DNA of 64,000 nt from contig OY811991.1 in the NCBI GenBank assembly GCA_963681505.1, forward strand, positions 4,028,438 to 4,092,437, written 5' to 3'. The stretch is from Eunapius fragilis. Lineage: Eukaryota; Porifera; Demospongiae; Spongillida; Spongillidae. The notes beneath the pieces were generated by a model. That model saw nothing but the letters and a program-made list of their open reading frames with translations. It made no database searches and was not told the DNA's origin. Shown in pieces: positions 44,601 through 60,689 of this stretch (its first letter is position 1; every line of letters begins with the position of its first letter). A program made the translations under genes and the position numbers.

Positions 44601-47600
44601 ATCTGGACTGAAGTTGAAATCCTGTAATTAACAAAAGACAATGGGCTGAAATACTAAATTGACCTAGTCAAATTGTCAACTTCTTCATGTATATGATTAC
44701 AAACAATGGTACGTGTACACGTGTGTAACAAAATATGAGGTAGGGTATACTGTCCCTCACATCCCCACACAATGTAGGGTATACTGTCCCTCACATCCCC
44801 ACACAATGTAGGGTATACTGTTCCTCCACATCCCCCACACAATGAAGGGTATACTGTTCCTCCACATCCCCCACACAATGTAGGGTATACTGTTCCTTCA
44901 CATCCACATACAATGAAGGGTATAATGAGTTGATATGTACACTGAAAGGCATATGCCACACCCCTGATAATGGTTCATACTAGCAAACATTGTAGCATGT
45001 TGCTTCACTCACCTCTTTCACCAACTTTTGGAATGACTCAATAGCACCTGTTGCCAAACAAAAAATCACATTATGATCAGCGCCTCGTGCCCCTACACCA
45101 CTCCAAGCTCCCCCTTCCCCTCGTGCCCCTACACCACTCCAAGCTCCCCTTCCCCTCGTGCCCCTACACCACTCCAAGCTCCCCCTTCCCCTCGTGCCCC
45201 TACACCACTCCAAGCTCCCCCTTCCCCTCGTGCCCCTACACCACTCCAAGCTCCCCCTTCCCCTCGTGCCCCTACACCACTCCAAGCTCCCCCTTCCCCT
45301 CGTGCCCCTACACCACTCCAAGCTCCCCCTTCCCCTCGTGCCCCTACACCACTCCAAGCTCCCCCTTCCCCTCGTGCCCCTACACCACTCCAAGCTCCCC
45401 CTTCCCCTCGTGCCCCTACACCACTCCAAGCTCCCCCTTCCCCTCGTGCCCCTACACCACTCCAAGCTCCCCCTTCCCCTCGTGCCCCTACACCACTCCA
45501 AGCTCCCCCTTCCCCTCGTGCCCCTACACCACTCCAAGCTCCCCCTTCCCCTAGTGCCCCTACACCACTCCAAGCTCCCCCTTCCCCTCGTGCCCCTACA
45601 CCACTCCAAGCTCCCCCTTCCCCTCGTGCCCCTACACCACTCCAAGCTCCCCCTTTCCCTCGTGTCCCTACACCACTCCAAGCTCCCCCTTCCCCTCGTG
45701 CCCCTACACCACTCCAAGCTCCCCCTTCCCCTCGTGCCCCTACACCACTCCAAGCTCCTCCTTCCCCTCGTGCCCCTACACCACTCCAAGCTCCCCCTTC
45801 CCCTCGTGCCCCTACACCACTCCAAGCTCCCCCTTCCCCTCGTGCCCCTACACCACTCCAAGCTCCTCCTTCCCCTCTACCACTCTACCCATTTGATGTG
45901 CACAGACATGGCAATACAAGGTGTCACTGAGTGCAACAATTTTCAATGGTTATTACAATTAAAGTATGCGCAGATAGCACAGAAAAAGAATTTTATTCAA
46001 GTTCATACTCATTTCAGTTAGACATTTTAGTCAACAATGTCAGCATTAATTTGTGTTGCAACGCTAAATTTTTAATTATTTTAAATTGTGCTCCTTCGTA
46101 GAAACACCCAGTTTGCACAAGTACCCCCCCCCCACACACATGCACACACAATGCATACACAATAGCACACCAGCGCACATAAAGATATATTTGTGATATA
46201 AGTGTATGACCATCATACGGTCCACTCACTGATCAAGCGTCGTTAGGTATATACACGTACGTAGCAGTAATGTACACACATACAGGGCTTCAGCCCGCTC
46301 CCCTTACCAACGTGATCATTTCCGGCCAAGCAGGACTGCGCTTCTAGCCAACCTCTCAGCCTGAAATTAGAGGCTTGCTCTAAATACACACACACATAAT
46401 CACAGAGTTATTTAGGACCATCATAATGTCATGACTATATAAAATTTATGGTTTCTTTTGCATACAAGTCAAATTAATTAAAAATATTGTTAGACCAAAA
46501 GCCAGCATATCATTGCAGGATATTAATTAACTCTTTTGATTGTTAATTTTGTGTTAACCACAATTCATATACAAGGGCCACTGGTTTGGTTTTTAAATAA
46601 AAGACGATGTATTTTCCAAAGAATGCAGTAACAACAGACTACCACATCAGAAGCATCACATTAGACAACAAGGTAAACTACGTCCTTCACAACGTCAGTG
46701 ATGATGTGTGCTGTGATGTGTGATGTGGTGATGTGGTGGTGGTGTGATGTGATGTGGTGGTGTGGTGTGATGTGGTGGTGTGATGTGATGTGAAGGTGTG
46801 ATGTGATGTGGTGGTGCGATGTGATGTGATGGTGTGTTGTGATGTGGTGGTGTGATGTGATGTGGTGGTGCGATGTGATGTGATGGTGTGTTGTGATGTG
46901 GTGGTGCGATGTGATGTGATGGTGTGTTGTGATGTGGTGGTGTGATGTGATGTGATGGTGTGTTGTGATGTGGTGGTGTGATGTGATGTGGTGGTGTGAT
47001 GTGATGTGGTGTGATGTGGTGGTGTGGTGTGATGTGGTGGTGTGATGTGATGTGGTGATGTGATATGATGTGATGTGGTGATGTAATGTGATGTGGTGGT
47101 GTGATGTGTGATCTCTCTTGAGATGCATAGAATCCAGTGGACTGGGGACAATAGATCTTGAAACATCAATGTGCCATATTGGACTAGTTAAAAGCAGTGT
47201 GCAGAGGGACGATCAGCTGCAATAACGCTTACATCGTGCCTTAAAACATCTTTAGGCATGTGCAGTTTTCAACCACCGGTTAGCTTGCAGTCATGCCAGA
47301 AACATTTCTTTTTCTTTTTTTTTTTTTGCTGCATCGAGCATGGAGGGCAGCAAAACCTTGATTTGGGGTATGCTGTAATCCTGAACAAGACTGAAGTTAC
47401 AAAGGAAACTATTTCTTATCAATTTTTAAACCAGTTGAAACATTTCATTGAACATCAAACTGATATGTAATGCAATAGCTAGAGCACGTCCACCTCTTGC
47501 GGAGGGAGGGTAGGATGACTTCTGAAAAAGGTGCTATTTTGTGCCCTCAAGAACTGCCATTTTATACAGCCAAAGGTCACCGATATAGCTCTTCTGTAAC

Positions 47601-50600
47601 ACAGGTTTTGAAACAGTTGGTATGCCAGAGGTATACAAACTCATTCTGAGATGACAATAGACTTGCACACATTCCTGTGCATTAATTAAAGCAACACTTT
47701 TTACTGAACTTCATTTCACATTCCTGGATGTCACACACATTCCTCCATAGCAGCAATAAGCCACTACTAGGCACATAACTCCCTTCATGTGCACCCTCAC
47801 CTACCCACCTCAGGTGCTCCCTTCCCTGCCCCCCTCAGGTGCTCCCTCACCTGCCCACCTCAGGTGCTCCCTCACCTGCCCACCTCAGGTGCATCCTCAT
47901 CTGCCCACCTCAGATCTGCCCACCTCAGGTGTTCCCTCATCTGCCCATCTCAGGTGCTCCCTCATCTCAGATCTGCCCACCTCAGGTGTTCCCTCATCTG
48001 CCCATCTCAGGTGCTCCCTCATCTCAGATCTGCCCACCTCAGGTGCTCCCTCATCTGCCCACCTAAGGTGCTCCCTCATCTGCCCACCTCAGGTGCTCCC
48101 TCATCTACCCACCTCAGGTGCTCCCTAACCTGCCCATCTCAGGTGCTCCCTCATCTTAGATCTGCCCACCTCAGGTGCTCCCTCATCTCAGATCTGCCCA
48201 CCTCATGTGCTCCCTCATCTGCCCACCTCAGATGCTCCCTCATCTGCCCATCTCAGGTGCTACCTCATCTTAGATCTGCCCACCTCAGGTGCTCCCTCAC
48301 CTGCCCACCTCATGTGCTCCCTCATCTGCCCACCTCAGGTGCTCCCTCACCTGCCCACCTCAGGTGCTCCCTCATCTTAGATCTGCCCACCTCAGGTGCT
48401 CCCTCATCTCAGATCTGCCCAACTCAGATGCTCCCTCATCTGCCCACCTCAAGTGCTCCCTCATCTTCCCTAGACAGGTTGCCCTTATCTATGTCCTCCC
48501 TCAGTTCCTAGCCACAGCCTGAGGATTCCCCCTATCTGGATCCCTTCACCAATACCTAAAACCTCTTCCCCATCAATGGCAATCTCACTGATATCGCCTC
48601 AGGCTACATGTACTTAATAGTAAATTGATCGGCGACAGGAATACATAAAACATGCTTGGTCATAGATGAATTCTCAATGTAAACCTGTTTACAGTATGTG
48701 TCCTCTAGCCACATATGTATTACATTACACGTCCACAGACAAACTGGATTTGCAAGCAAACAGCTTAGGAAGGTATTATATCCTGCAAATTGAGAAGTGG
48801 CATTCTATCAACTTTTATAGTCACTTAAAGGCCAACATACACGGGTCAACTTCCTGCCAATTTATCGCCTGCAACTCAAATGAATATGCATAAAAACTCC
48901 GTAAAATAAAGTCTTACGGAGTTTCTATGCATATTCATTTGAGTTGCAGGCGATAAATCGGCAGGAAGTCGACCCATGTATGTCAGCCTTAAGGAATACA
49001 TAGACTCTATGATTTAACTTTGCTCCTGTAGCTACTACCAGGTTAAATCCTAAACACTAAAGGATGAAGTCATAACTACTAAAGCTAAAGGATTAAGTCA
49101 TAACTACTAAAGCTAAAGGATCAAGTCATAACTACTAAAACTAAAGGGTTAAGTCATAACTACTAAAAACTAAAGGGTTCAGTCATACCTAAAAGGGTAA
49201 GTCATAACTACTAAGCTAGAGGGTCAAGTCATAACTAGTAAACTAAAGGGTCAAGTCATAACTACTAAAACTAAAGGGTTAAGTCATAACTACTAAAAAC
49301 TAAAGGGTTAAGTCATACCTAAAAGGGTAAGTCATAACTACTAAGCTAGAGGGTCAAGTCATAACTAGTAAACTAAAGGGTCAAGTCATAACTAGTAAAC
49401 TAAAGGGTTAAGTCATAGGTTTACAACTAACCATGAACAGCCGGTGACTTGCATGCTGTTTCCAGATGAAGGTTTGAGGTATGATAGAGATGACACTTCT
49501 TCCAGTGACATCCCTGTGGATAGCAGTCCCAGTACAGCTTCAACAGCAAATGGACACATGCTGTGAGTCAAAAGACTAAAAATATGACAGAGGGGGTGGT
49601 ACCAATGTATGGAGTACATCACCTGAGAACCTGTCTGTAGCAGAGAGCTGCTGACTTGCTGCATCAAATGTAGAAGACAAGAATATTATTAGAACTGGCA
49701 AAGGCCGCACCACTACAGTTTACCCCAGGGCCTCACCACATACCATAAGTGAACCCCATAGTCCTTACACACAATATGTATACATGTATGGTACCTCCCC
49801 CCTCTCCCTTATTAAAATAACCTCACTTGTCATTCTTGAAGTTCTGGTATAGATTAGCCATTGCAGTCACCACCTTCACGCTTCTCTGGCTTACTGGAAT
49901 AGTGCACAACTGCCGAAAAGTGGGGCAAAGTCTCAACCCTTCTACTTCTCCCCTGTTATACAATTAGTCACCTCCCAGGTCTTCACTTTCTACCCTCTGT
50001 CCCTTCTCACCCTCCTCCCTCCTCCCTTTCCTCCATTATGGACCTAGTTGTACCATATCTATGGCTTCCTGGTAGTCCCTCAGCTTCATATAGCACTTGT
50101 ATATCTTCCACTTGATATCAGCCACTGATGGTTGTTCCTAATAAAAGCACACCCAAATGCGAAGTTCACACACAAACATAGGGACATACACAAGCACACC
50201 TTCTCAACAACACAACCGGTGTGATGCATTTCAGCCAATACTTTCAAGCATTCTCTATAGTAATGCTATTGGGAAGAAATATACGTCACTAACATACATA
50301 TACGCACCCTGACCCCTAACCATACAATTGAACGTCTGTACTGCAGGTCTTCAAACAGGCTGTCTGCATAGCAGAACAGCACACTCAGGTGTAGTTCAGG
50401 TCTGCCCCGGAGGCCCAGAGTGGACGTGTTAGCCAGAAGCAGATCCGCCTGCAACACACAGCAGAGGTCATGAATATCTACAAAGCGCTAAGGTATATGA
50501 ATATGCAAGTACGTTTGTACGCGACAGTGGTATCGCGCAGCACATGTTGGCCGTGACCTGCACTAAACCAAGTGCGCTTAACCATGCCAAAAGATACATT

Positions 50601-50749
50601 AAACCCAGTCTAGTTATAACACATTGCTGCTGCTGTGCCCCGTCTCAGCACAGTGCGCTAACCAGAATCATTGTGCTGCTCCCTAGACCACTTTGCCATA
50701 ACGACACAACCTCCTGCACAAGGTGATCAACTTCGTCAGTTCCCGCCAT
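35671..50749 (-). CDS. ANAPC7: ANAPC7 (APC7), TPR subunit of the anaphase-promoting complex, 21 exons, 572 aa
   Basis: APC7 is a TPR scaffold of the APC/C ubiquitin ligase that drives mitotic exit. Exons in transcript order: 50663-50749, 50326-50448, 50200-50265, 50054-50137, 49827-49909, 49623-49658, 49432-49560, 46308-46360, 45013-45047, 44529-44621, 43480-43556, 42178-42301, 41997-42042, 39929-40024, 37424-37524, 37116-37157, 36860-36904, 36681-36791, 36502-36614, 35794-35917, 35671-35721. They total 1,719 nt with every phase consistent. Diagnostic stretches are CYADSLFEDLQYRR (exon 2), MANLYQNF (exon 5), CPFAVEAVLGLL (exon 7), HPEPWVAKGW (exon 12), KYAETIHSDPAFFEAYEALI (exons 14-15), AKVILLKAVDLD (exon 18) and LALSKDPTCEKARVGLQ (exons 19-20). 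All align in order with vertebrate APC7, which is of similar length (about 565-600 aa). The acidic C-terminus (GDNEDSIPCMDIGNLY) comes from exon 21. Reading through the exon-20 donor would instead stop at 35758. The start is MAGTDEVDHLVQEVV. Confidence 0.95.
36935..37075. repeat. Purine-rich repeat in ANAPC7 intron 16
   Basis: Imperfect GGGGAGGAG/AGAGGGATG repeats on the plus strand, so pyrimidine-rich in the ANAPC7 transcript sense, between exons 16 and 17. Confidence 0.8.
37195..37405. repeat. 21-bp minisatellite in ANAPC7 intron 15
   Basis: Units of ACACTTCTCACCTTCCCACCC with small changes, about eight good copies, filling most of the 266-bp intron between exons 15 (37424-37524) and 16 (37116-37157). 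Confidence 0.88.
37525..39300. other. ANAPC7 intron 14, part without recognised features
   Basis: The 3' (low-coordinate) portion of the intron between exons 14 and 15. It is AT-rich with scattered short ORFs, none with splice signals or homology that I can support. Confidence 0.6.
39300..39600. repeat. About 44-bp C-rich minisatellite with poly-C tract
   Basis: Five to six copies of a unit containing CCACCTACCTTACTTAATTA followed by CCCTCCCCTCCTAAACTACCC, with the spacing eroded towards the end. A tract of about 17 C lies near 39531-39548. It lies within ANAPC7 intron 14. Confidence 0.85.
40125..41987. mobile_element. Tc1/mariner-like non-autonomous element with TA target duplication
   Basis: The two ends are inverted: CAGGGTGTCCACGAAGGAAAG at the left and the reverse complement of CAGGGTGTCCACGAAAGATAG at the right. 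The first 15 bases are identical and about 25 of 31 match. TA dinucleotides flank both ends (40123-40124 and 41988-41989), the target-site signature of the Tc1/mariner superfamily. The element is about 1.86 kb and fills nearly all of ANAPC7 intron 13. No intact DDE transposase ORF is visible, so it looks non-autonomous or decayed. A long internal palindrome (40384-40670) may be a second, nested foldback element. Confidence 0.75.
40384..40672. repeat. Long inverted repeat (foldback), arms about 110-125 bp
   Basis: Sequence from about 40384 to 40510 (through ATTCTCTCTGAGAAAGTTGG and GGATCAACGATGATACGG) recurs in reverse complement from about 40545 to 40670, with roughly a dozen differences and a loop of about 35-45 bp. 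It lies inside the TA-flanked element and could form a stable hairpin in RNA or DNA. Confidence 0.88.
42365..43255. repeat. 16-bp minisatellite in ANAPC7 intron 11
   Basis: About 55 copies of ACTAAAGGCACACATC, interspersed with shortened 11-13-bp variants lacking CTAA or TAAA. It occupies most of the intron between exon 11 (43480-43556) and exon 12 (42178-42301). Confidence 0.95.
43610..44528. repeat. 41-bp minisatellite abutting the ANAPC7 exon 10 donor
   Basis: The unit is GTGCACCCACTGATAGAGGG followed by CTCTGTTTACTGCATGCAATR. About 15 copies run from 43905 to 44528, with an outlying copy at 43610-43650 separated by about 230 bp of unrelated C/T-rich sequence. In the ANAPC7 sense each unit begins CAGTGGGTGC, identical to the real exon 10 donor context (ACA, then GTGGGTGC at 44528). 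Confidence 0.93.
44745..44925. repeat. About 35-bp minisatellite in ANAPC7 intron 9
   Basis: Five copies of GGGTATACTGTYCCTCACAT plus CCCCACACAATGTA, between exons 9 and 10. Confidence 0.88.
45073..45885. repeat. 36-bp C-rich minisatellite in ANAPC7 intron 8
   Basis: About 22 nearly identical copies of CGTGCCCCTACACCACTCCA plus AGCTCCCCCTTCCCCT. The array begins about 25 bp upstream of the exon 9 acceptor (in the minus sense) and is G-rich in the transcript. It creates long spurious ORFs in several frames because 36 is divisible by three. Confidence 0.96.
46690..47115. repeat. GT/GA-rich short tandem repeat in ANAPC7 intron 7
   Basis: GTGATGTGATGTGGTG-type repeats, with higher-order units of about 40-60 bp containing GGTGTGTTGTGATG. 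The minus strand reads as low-complexity HHITSHHHITTHHH and is not a credible protein. Confidence 0.93.
47800..48475. repeat. 25-bp minisatellite in ANAPC7 intron 7
   Basis: The unit is TGCCCACCTCAGGTGCTCCC followed by TCATC, with inserts of TCAGATC or TTAGATC in some copies. There are about 25 copies. Confidence 0.93.
48824..48993. repeat. Near-perfect hairpin (foldback MITE-like), arms about 80 bp
   Basis: The left arm (from CTTAAAGGCCAACATACACG) and the right arm (ending TGTATGTCAGCCTTAAG) are inverted copies with only a few mismatches. They meet at a loop of about 9 bp around 48905-48913. The core ACTCAAATGAATATGCATA is shared exactly. It lies in ANAPC7 intron 7. A foldback transposable element is the likeliest origin; no coding capacity. 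Confidence 0.93.
49060..49420. repeat. 25-26-bp minisatellite next to ANAPC7 exon 7 donor
   Basis: Thirteen or so copies around ACTAAAGGGTTAAGTCATAA with CTACTAAA. A roughly 130-bp block of five units is itself duplicated. The array ends about 12 bp from the exon 7 donor. Confidence 0.92.
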
Positions 50750-50804
50750 TTATTTACATAATTATATTAATATTAGAATAATAAGTAAAATCATTCGGTT
50801 TATA
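50750..50804. promoter_or_regulatory. 55-bp bidirectional promoter/5' region (ANAPC7 and TSEN2)
   Basis: Only 55 bp of AT-rich sequence separates the divergent start codons of ANAPC7 (minus, 50749) and TSEN2 (plus, 50805). Both 5'UTRs must be very short, overlap each other, or overlap the opposing CDS. The promoter role is inferred from gene layout; no motif was assigned. Confidence 0.7.
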
Positions 50805-51680
50805 ATGTCTACGCCAAGACCGGCCTTGAAGAGAAAAGGAGCCCCTCGCTCCAGCTGTGCAGAGCCTGTGGATTTAAAAACCTGGAAGTGCTCAGGCTTT
50901 CTTAACGGAGCTGGAGTTGCCGTAATTTCTCCCTCCAGCATGGCCGTGTTGGCACAGAACGGTTGCTATGGCAAAGGCACGCACTCGAGGAGCATTCCGG
51001 TACACGTGGCTCGTTCTGAAGTCATCAGAGAACCATCAGAAAAGAAACTCAACTTGGAGCAACATGCAAAAACTGTTCTATATCTGGACTCCACATCTGG
51101 TGGGCAAAGGTTGCACGAAGGTGGAGCATTCGAAGAGGCAGCAGCCACGCCTTGCCCACAAAGTGACAAAGAATACCTGCAGTTGAGTGGCGAGGAGGCG
51201 TTGTACCTAAACCACGAGGTCGGTTGCCTTCAAGTCACGAGTCCTGTCCAAGCCACAAAGGCATACTCATCTGCAGAACTGTGGAGCGTGTTTAAAGCCC
51301 ATAACCCGCACTTTGTAGAGCTTTATGTGGCTTACTGCTACTACAGACGCAAGGGCTGGGTGCCAAAAAGTGGACTGAAGTATGGTGTGCAGTATGTTCT
51401 CTACAGGGGCAGCCCCGAGGTGTATCATTCCAGTTACGGCGTGCTCGTAAGACCTTGCGAGGTTGGGAGTGGCGACTGCACCCCTGGTCTGAGGTGGCGG
51501 GATGTCATTGCAGCGTCTAGGGTGAGCGAATCGGTGTGCAAGGAGCTAGTCGTTTGCTACGTGGCAAAGGTGGCTCCATCCGGCACAGTTGAAGAAGCCT
51601 CTCTGGACTTTTCCGATTGTGCCAGGACCTTTGATGTGCGTGAGGTGTTTGTCACAAGGATGGTACCAGAAAAGCAATGA
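50805..51680 (+). CDS. TSEN2: TSEN2 (Sen2), catalytic subunit of tRNA splicing endonuclease, 291 aa, single exon
   Basis: Sen2 cleaves the 5' splice site of pre-tRNA introns in the nuclear TSEN2-TSEN34-TSEN15-TSEN54 complex. The C-terminal endonuclease domain (about residues 150-291) carries YYRRKGWVPKSGLKYGVQ, then LYRGSPEVYHSSYGV. The catalytic triad is intact: Tyr200, His208 (the family spacing of eight) and Lys246 in SVCKELVVCY. The N-terminal half (residues 1-150) holds weakly conserved sequence, including an N-terminal TWKCSGFLNGAGVAV-like stretch typical of Sen2. It is shorter than human TSEN2 (about 465 aa), mainly by lacking the long linker. No introns are present, unlike its neighbours. 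The start is the first in-frame ATG and lies 55 bp from the divergent ANAPC7 start. Stop TGA 51678-51680; no canonical AATAAA downstream. Confidence 0.97.
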   Translation: MSTPRPALKRKGAPRSSCAEPVDLKTWKCSGFLNGAGVAVISPSSMAVLAQNGCYGKGTHSRSIPVHVARSEVIREPSEKKLNLEQHAKTVLYLDSTSGGQRLHEGGAFEEAAATPCPQSDKEYLQLSGEEALYLNHEVGCLQVTSPVQATKAYSSAELWSVFKAHNPHFVELYVAYCYYRRKGWVPKSGLKYGVQYVLYRGSPEVYHSSYGVLVRPCEVGSGDCTPGLRWRDVIAASRVSESVCKELVVCYVAKVAPSGTVEEASLDFSDCARTFDVREVFVTRMVPEKQ

Positions 51681-52180
51681 CTGTTGGTATAACTGTTAGA
51701 CAACATCGGAGGGGTTGGAGGGTGGAGGATGATGGCAGAAATCCCTTTATTCGGATATGTGTTCACTGAAGTCATTTAAAAGCTCCTCACAAAGTAGATG
51801 ACCAGTAGAGCATGCACTTGTTTAAGCTGTGTACAACTCCTCCTCTGGTTGAGCCCTTGTTCAGGCATGGTTCCACTGAGGCTCCACATACGTTTAAGCT
51901 GCTTTGTAACTGCCCACACCTTCAAGCCCATACAGTTCACATCCTTCCAGAGGGCAAGATAAAATGTTATATCACAGGGTGTACAAATTTTTACCCCTAC
52001 ATATAAATAATATGGAAAGACCTCAATCACGCAGGCCATTGGTGGAATTTATTTTACCTATGCTGTGCAGCTGTACTGCGTAGCCTATACCCACCCTGCA
52101 AATGCTAGCTACTCATCATCACTCAATTTAATACACAAAAAACGGCCAAGCTAAAACGTTTACACTAATGTTCTAATTAA
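51681..52180. other. Intergenic between TSEN2 and the coiled-coil gene
   Basis: 500 bp holding the TSEN2 3'UTR and the promoter of the next gene. A weak minus-strand ORF (51776-52039) has no splice or homology support. AATAATATGG near 52008 is the nearest poly(A)-like element. Confidence 0.6.
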
Positions 52181-58603
<6,423 letters not shown>

Positions 58604-58695
58604 AGGGACATATCTCTACCAAGACAGTCCAGCCGACCCTGAACAATTGTAGCCTTCTCTATCAGCCCTCTCAAACACATCACATGTGTGCTCTT

Positions 58696-58725
58696 TTTAT
58701 TATTATTATCATCATCCATTTTATT
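58696..58725 (-). terminator. Poly(A) signals for CCDC92 (AATAAA x2)
   Basis: Minus-strand AATAAA occurs at 58696-58701 and 58720-58725, about 65-90 nt beyond the CCDC92 stop. The convergent plus-strand gene ends at 58603, so the two 3'UTRs share or abut a 184-bp gap. Confidence 0.6.
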
Positions 58726-58787
58726 ATTCCTGAATCGAACAAACGCAAACATTATACCACAGTTGACCATATGTTCTACCAATGACA

Positions 58788-60689
58788 TCAGTCCCCGCCA
58801 TGTTGGTGGAGCTCCTGCCACGCGTGCTCCTTGCGGCTCACGTTCTCCTTCACCATCAGCGTCCCCTCGGCTGTCTCCTCTTCCTCCTCCGCCACCCCCT
58901 TGGAAGCGGGGTCCTCCCCCACCCCAGCCCCGCCTCCTCCGTACTGCATGACCCTGAGCGTGCTCGGGGTGCTGCCCACCCCGCCCTGGGACTTGGCCAG
59001 GATGATGTGCCTGTGGCCAGGAGGGAGGTGGACCCTCGTACCCACTATGATGGTGCGGTCGTGGGACGGTACCGTACCGTCGTTGCCCTCGGCCAGGTCG
59101 CACTTATCCGGGACACAGCACGGGTCGGACTGCTGTGCAGTGGCGGCAGGTGGGGGTGTGGGTCTCGAGGGGTCCGACAGGATAGGGGGGAGCACGGGGG
59201 GCGGGGGTTTGCCGAGGGGGGCCTCCTTCCCTCCTTGGGTCTGGAGTATGGCCACGACGTCGGGGGGAGGGTTACTACGCTTGCGGGACCTGACCGGACC
59301 CAACTTGAGCTGCTGTTGCTGTTGCAGTGTGGGGTGGGCGGAGGTACCTGCGAACGCCTCTCGTGGCACGATGGCATGGGTGGGCATTATTAAGGGGTCG
59401 GAGGGCCCCCCGGAGCAGTTGTACGGCGGCTGGGTGGCCCCCCTGCGGAGAGGGTTGCTCGCCCTGCGCACGGGGCCGGCCGAGGGGGAGGTGGAGGAGG
59501 AGGGGGGTCTTGGGGTCAGAGGGGGGCTCACGATGGGGGGGCGCGACGGGACCTCCGACGGAGAGGTGACTCTCTGCAGGGAGGAGACAGACAAGCTCTG
59601 CGCGCTCCCTTCTGACGAGGATGGAGGAGGAGGAGGAGGAGATGGACCGGAGGAGAGGGGACGAGTGTCTTCCACACCACAGGAGTGGACCCTCACCCTA
59701 CCGTCGGGAGGGTTGGAGGTGGTCCGCTGGACCCTCTTGGACGCTTTAGAGGAGCGTGGGAGAGCGTCGGACTGCGCTGCGTGGGGGGTTGCACCCCGCC
59801 CGGATGATGGCGACGTCGCACCACCCTGTCCCTCGTCCAGGGCCCTCTTGAGCAGGACGCGGGACCTGTGCAGCTGCTGGGTCAGCGTGGCCACGGCGTT
59901 GGACTTTTCCTCCACCTCCCTGAGGAGGGCGCTGGCCCTCTCGTCCCTCTCCCTGAGGTCCCTCCCAAAGCCCTCGTTGGCCTCCTCGCACTGGTGCCGG
60001 AGGAGGGAGATGGTCTCCTCGTGGCGGGTCCCCGCGGACCTGAGGGTCAGCACCTCCGCCTTGCTCTGGACCAGCTCGGCTTCCAGACGCTTGCAATCGC
60101 ACTGGTGCCCTAAAATGAATTTTAGGTAAAACAGAAATGATTATTACTTTTTTTGACGTGTCGTCCACTTTATTGAACTGTTGTCCGGATCCGCGCCGTT
60201 AACAAGTAGTGGATATATATGTACATACCCCACTTACTTAAGCGGGCGCGCAACTGAACGCACATGCATGCATACATACACACACGTTCAAACATGAATC
60301 TCACATACCACACACAGATGGCAATAACATAATCAAAGACTTACACCATGCATCACGCATAAACAAAATTCGCACCCTTCGGACACACGACACGTATACA
60401 CACACACACGTACCTGACGTCGTTTTTTCCCTGTGAGACCCGGTCATTGTCAACTCAAAAGTTAGTTCTAAATAAAAAAACGGCGGAATAAAAATATGTA
60501 ATGGTAAATAATACTTGGCAAACGATTGGGGGGGCACGCAACATTGCCTCAAGACAACGTACTTGCATTCTGTTGCTGGAGCTTTTGTATCTCTTGATGC
60601 AGCCCCTCCAGTGTCTTGGCATGCTGAGTCTGCAGAAACGCCACGGCACACTCTGCATTCTTCAGCTTTGTGCGAAGCTGCGCAAGCAT
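58788..60689 (-). CDS. CCDC92: CCDC92-like coiled-coil protein, 2 exons, about 482 aa
   Basis: CCDC92 proteins are coiled-coil proteins found at the centriole/ciliary base in vertebrates. Exon 1 (60563-60689) encodes QLRTKLKNAECAVAFLQ followed by HAKTLEGLHQEIQKLQQQ, matching the hallmark FLQREHASTLKGLHSEIRRL region of vertebrate CCDC92. A 453-bp intron follows. Exon 2 (58788-60109) joins in phase 1 and continues the coiled coil (KRLEAELVQSKAEVLTLR; VATLTQQLHRSRVLLKRAL). It ends in a long low-complexity Ser/Pro tail with a five-Gln run and a late conserved-looking stretch (GTRVHLPPGHRHIILAKS). The tail makes it longer than human CCDC92 (331 aa). Exon 2 is strikingly GC-rich compared with its surroundings. 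An out-of-frame ATG lies 10 nt upstream (60699) of the chosen start, so a further 5' exon is possible. Confidence 0.86.

Noticed and set aside
44980..46021. Long ORFs on both strands (SLEWCRGTRGRG, HSKLPLPLVPLH, APTPLQAPPSPR)
   Set aside because: All are frames of the 36-bp intronic array between ANAPC7 exons 8 and 9.
46661..47169. His/Thr/Ser-rich ORFs on the minus strand
   Set aside because: Low-complexity reading of a GT-rich repeat inside ANAPC7 intron 7.
51776..52039. Minus-strand 87-codon ORF
   Set aside because: No homology and no splice or poly(A) context; probably chance.
58831..60129. Plus-strand 432-codon ORF opposite CCDC92
   Set aside because: Antisense shadow caused by the high GC content of CCDC92 exon 2; the minus strand shows clear coiled-coil homology.
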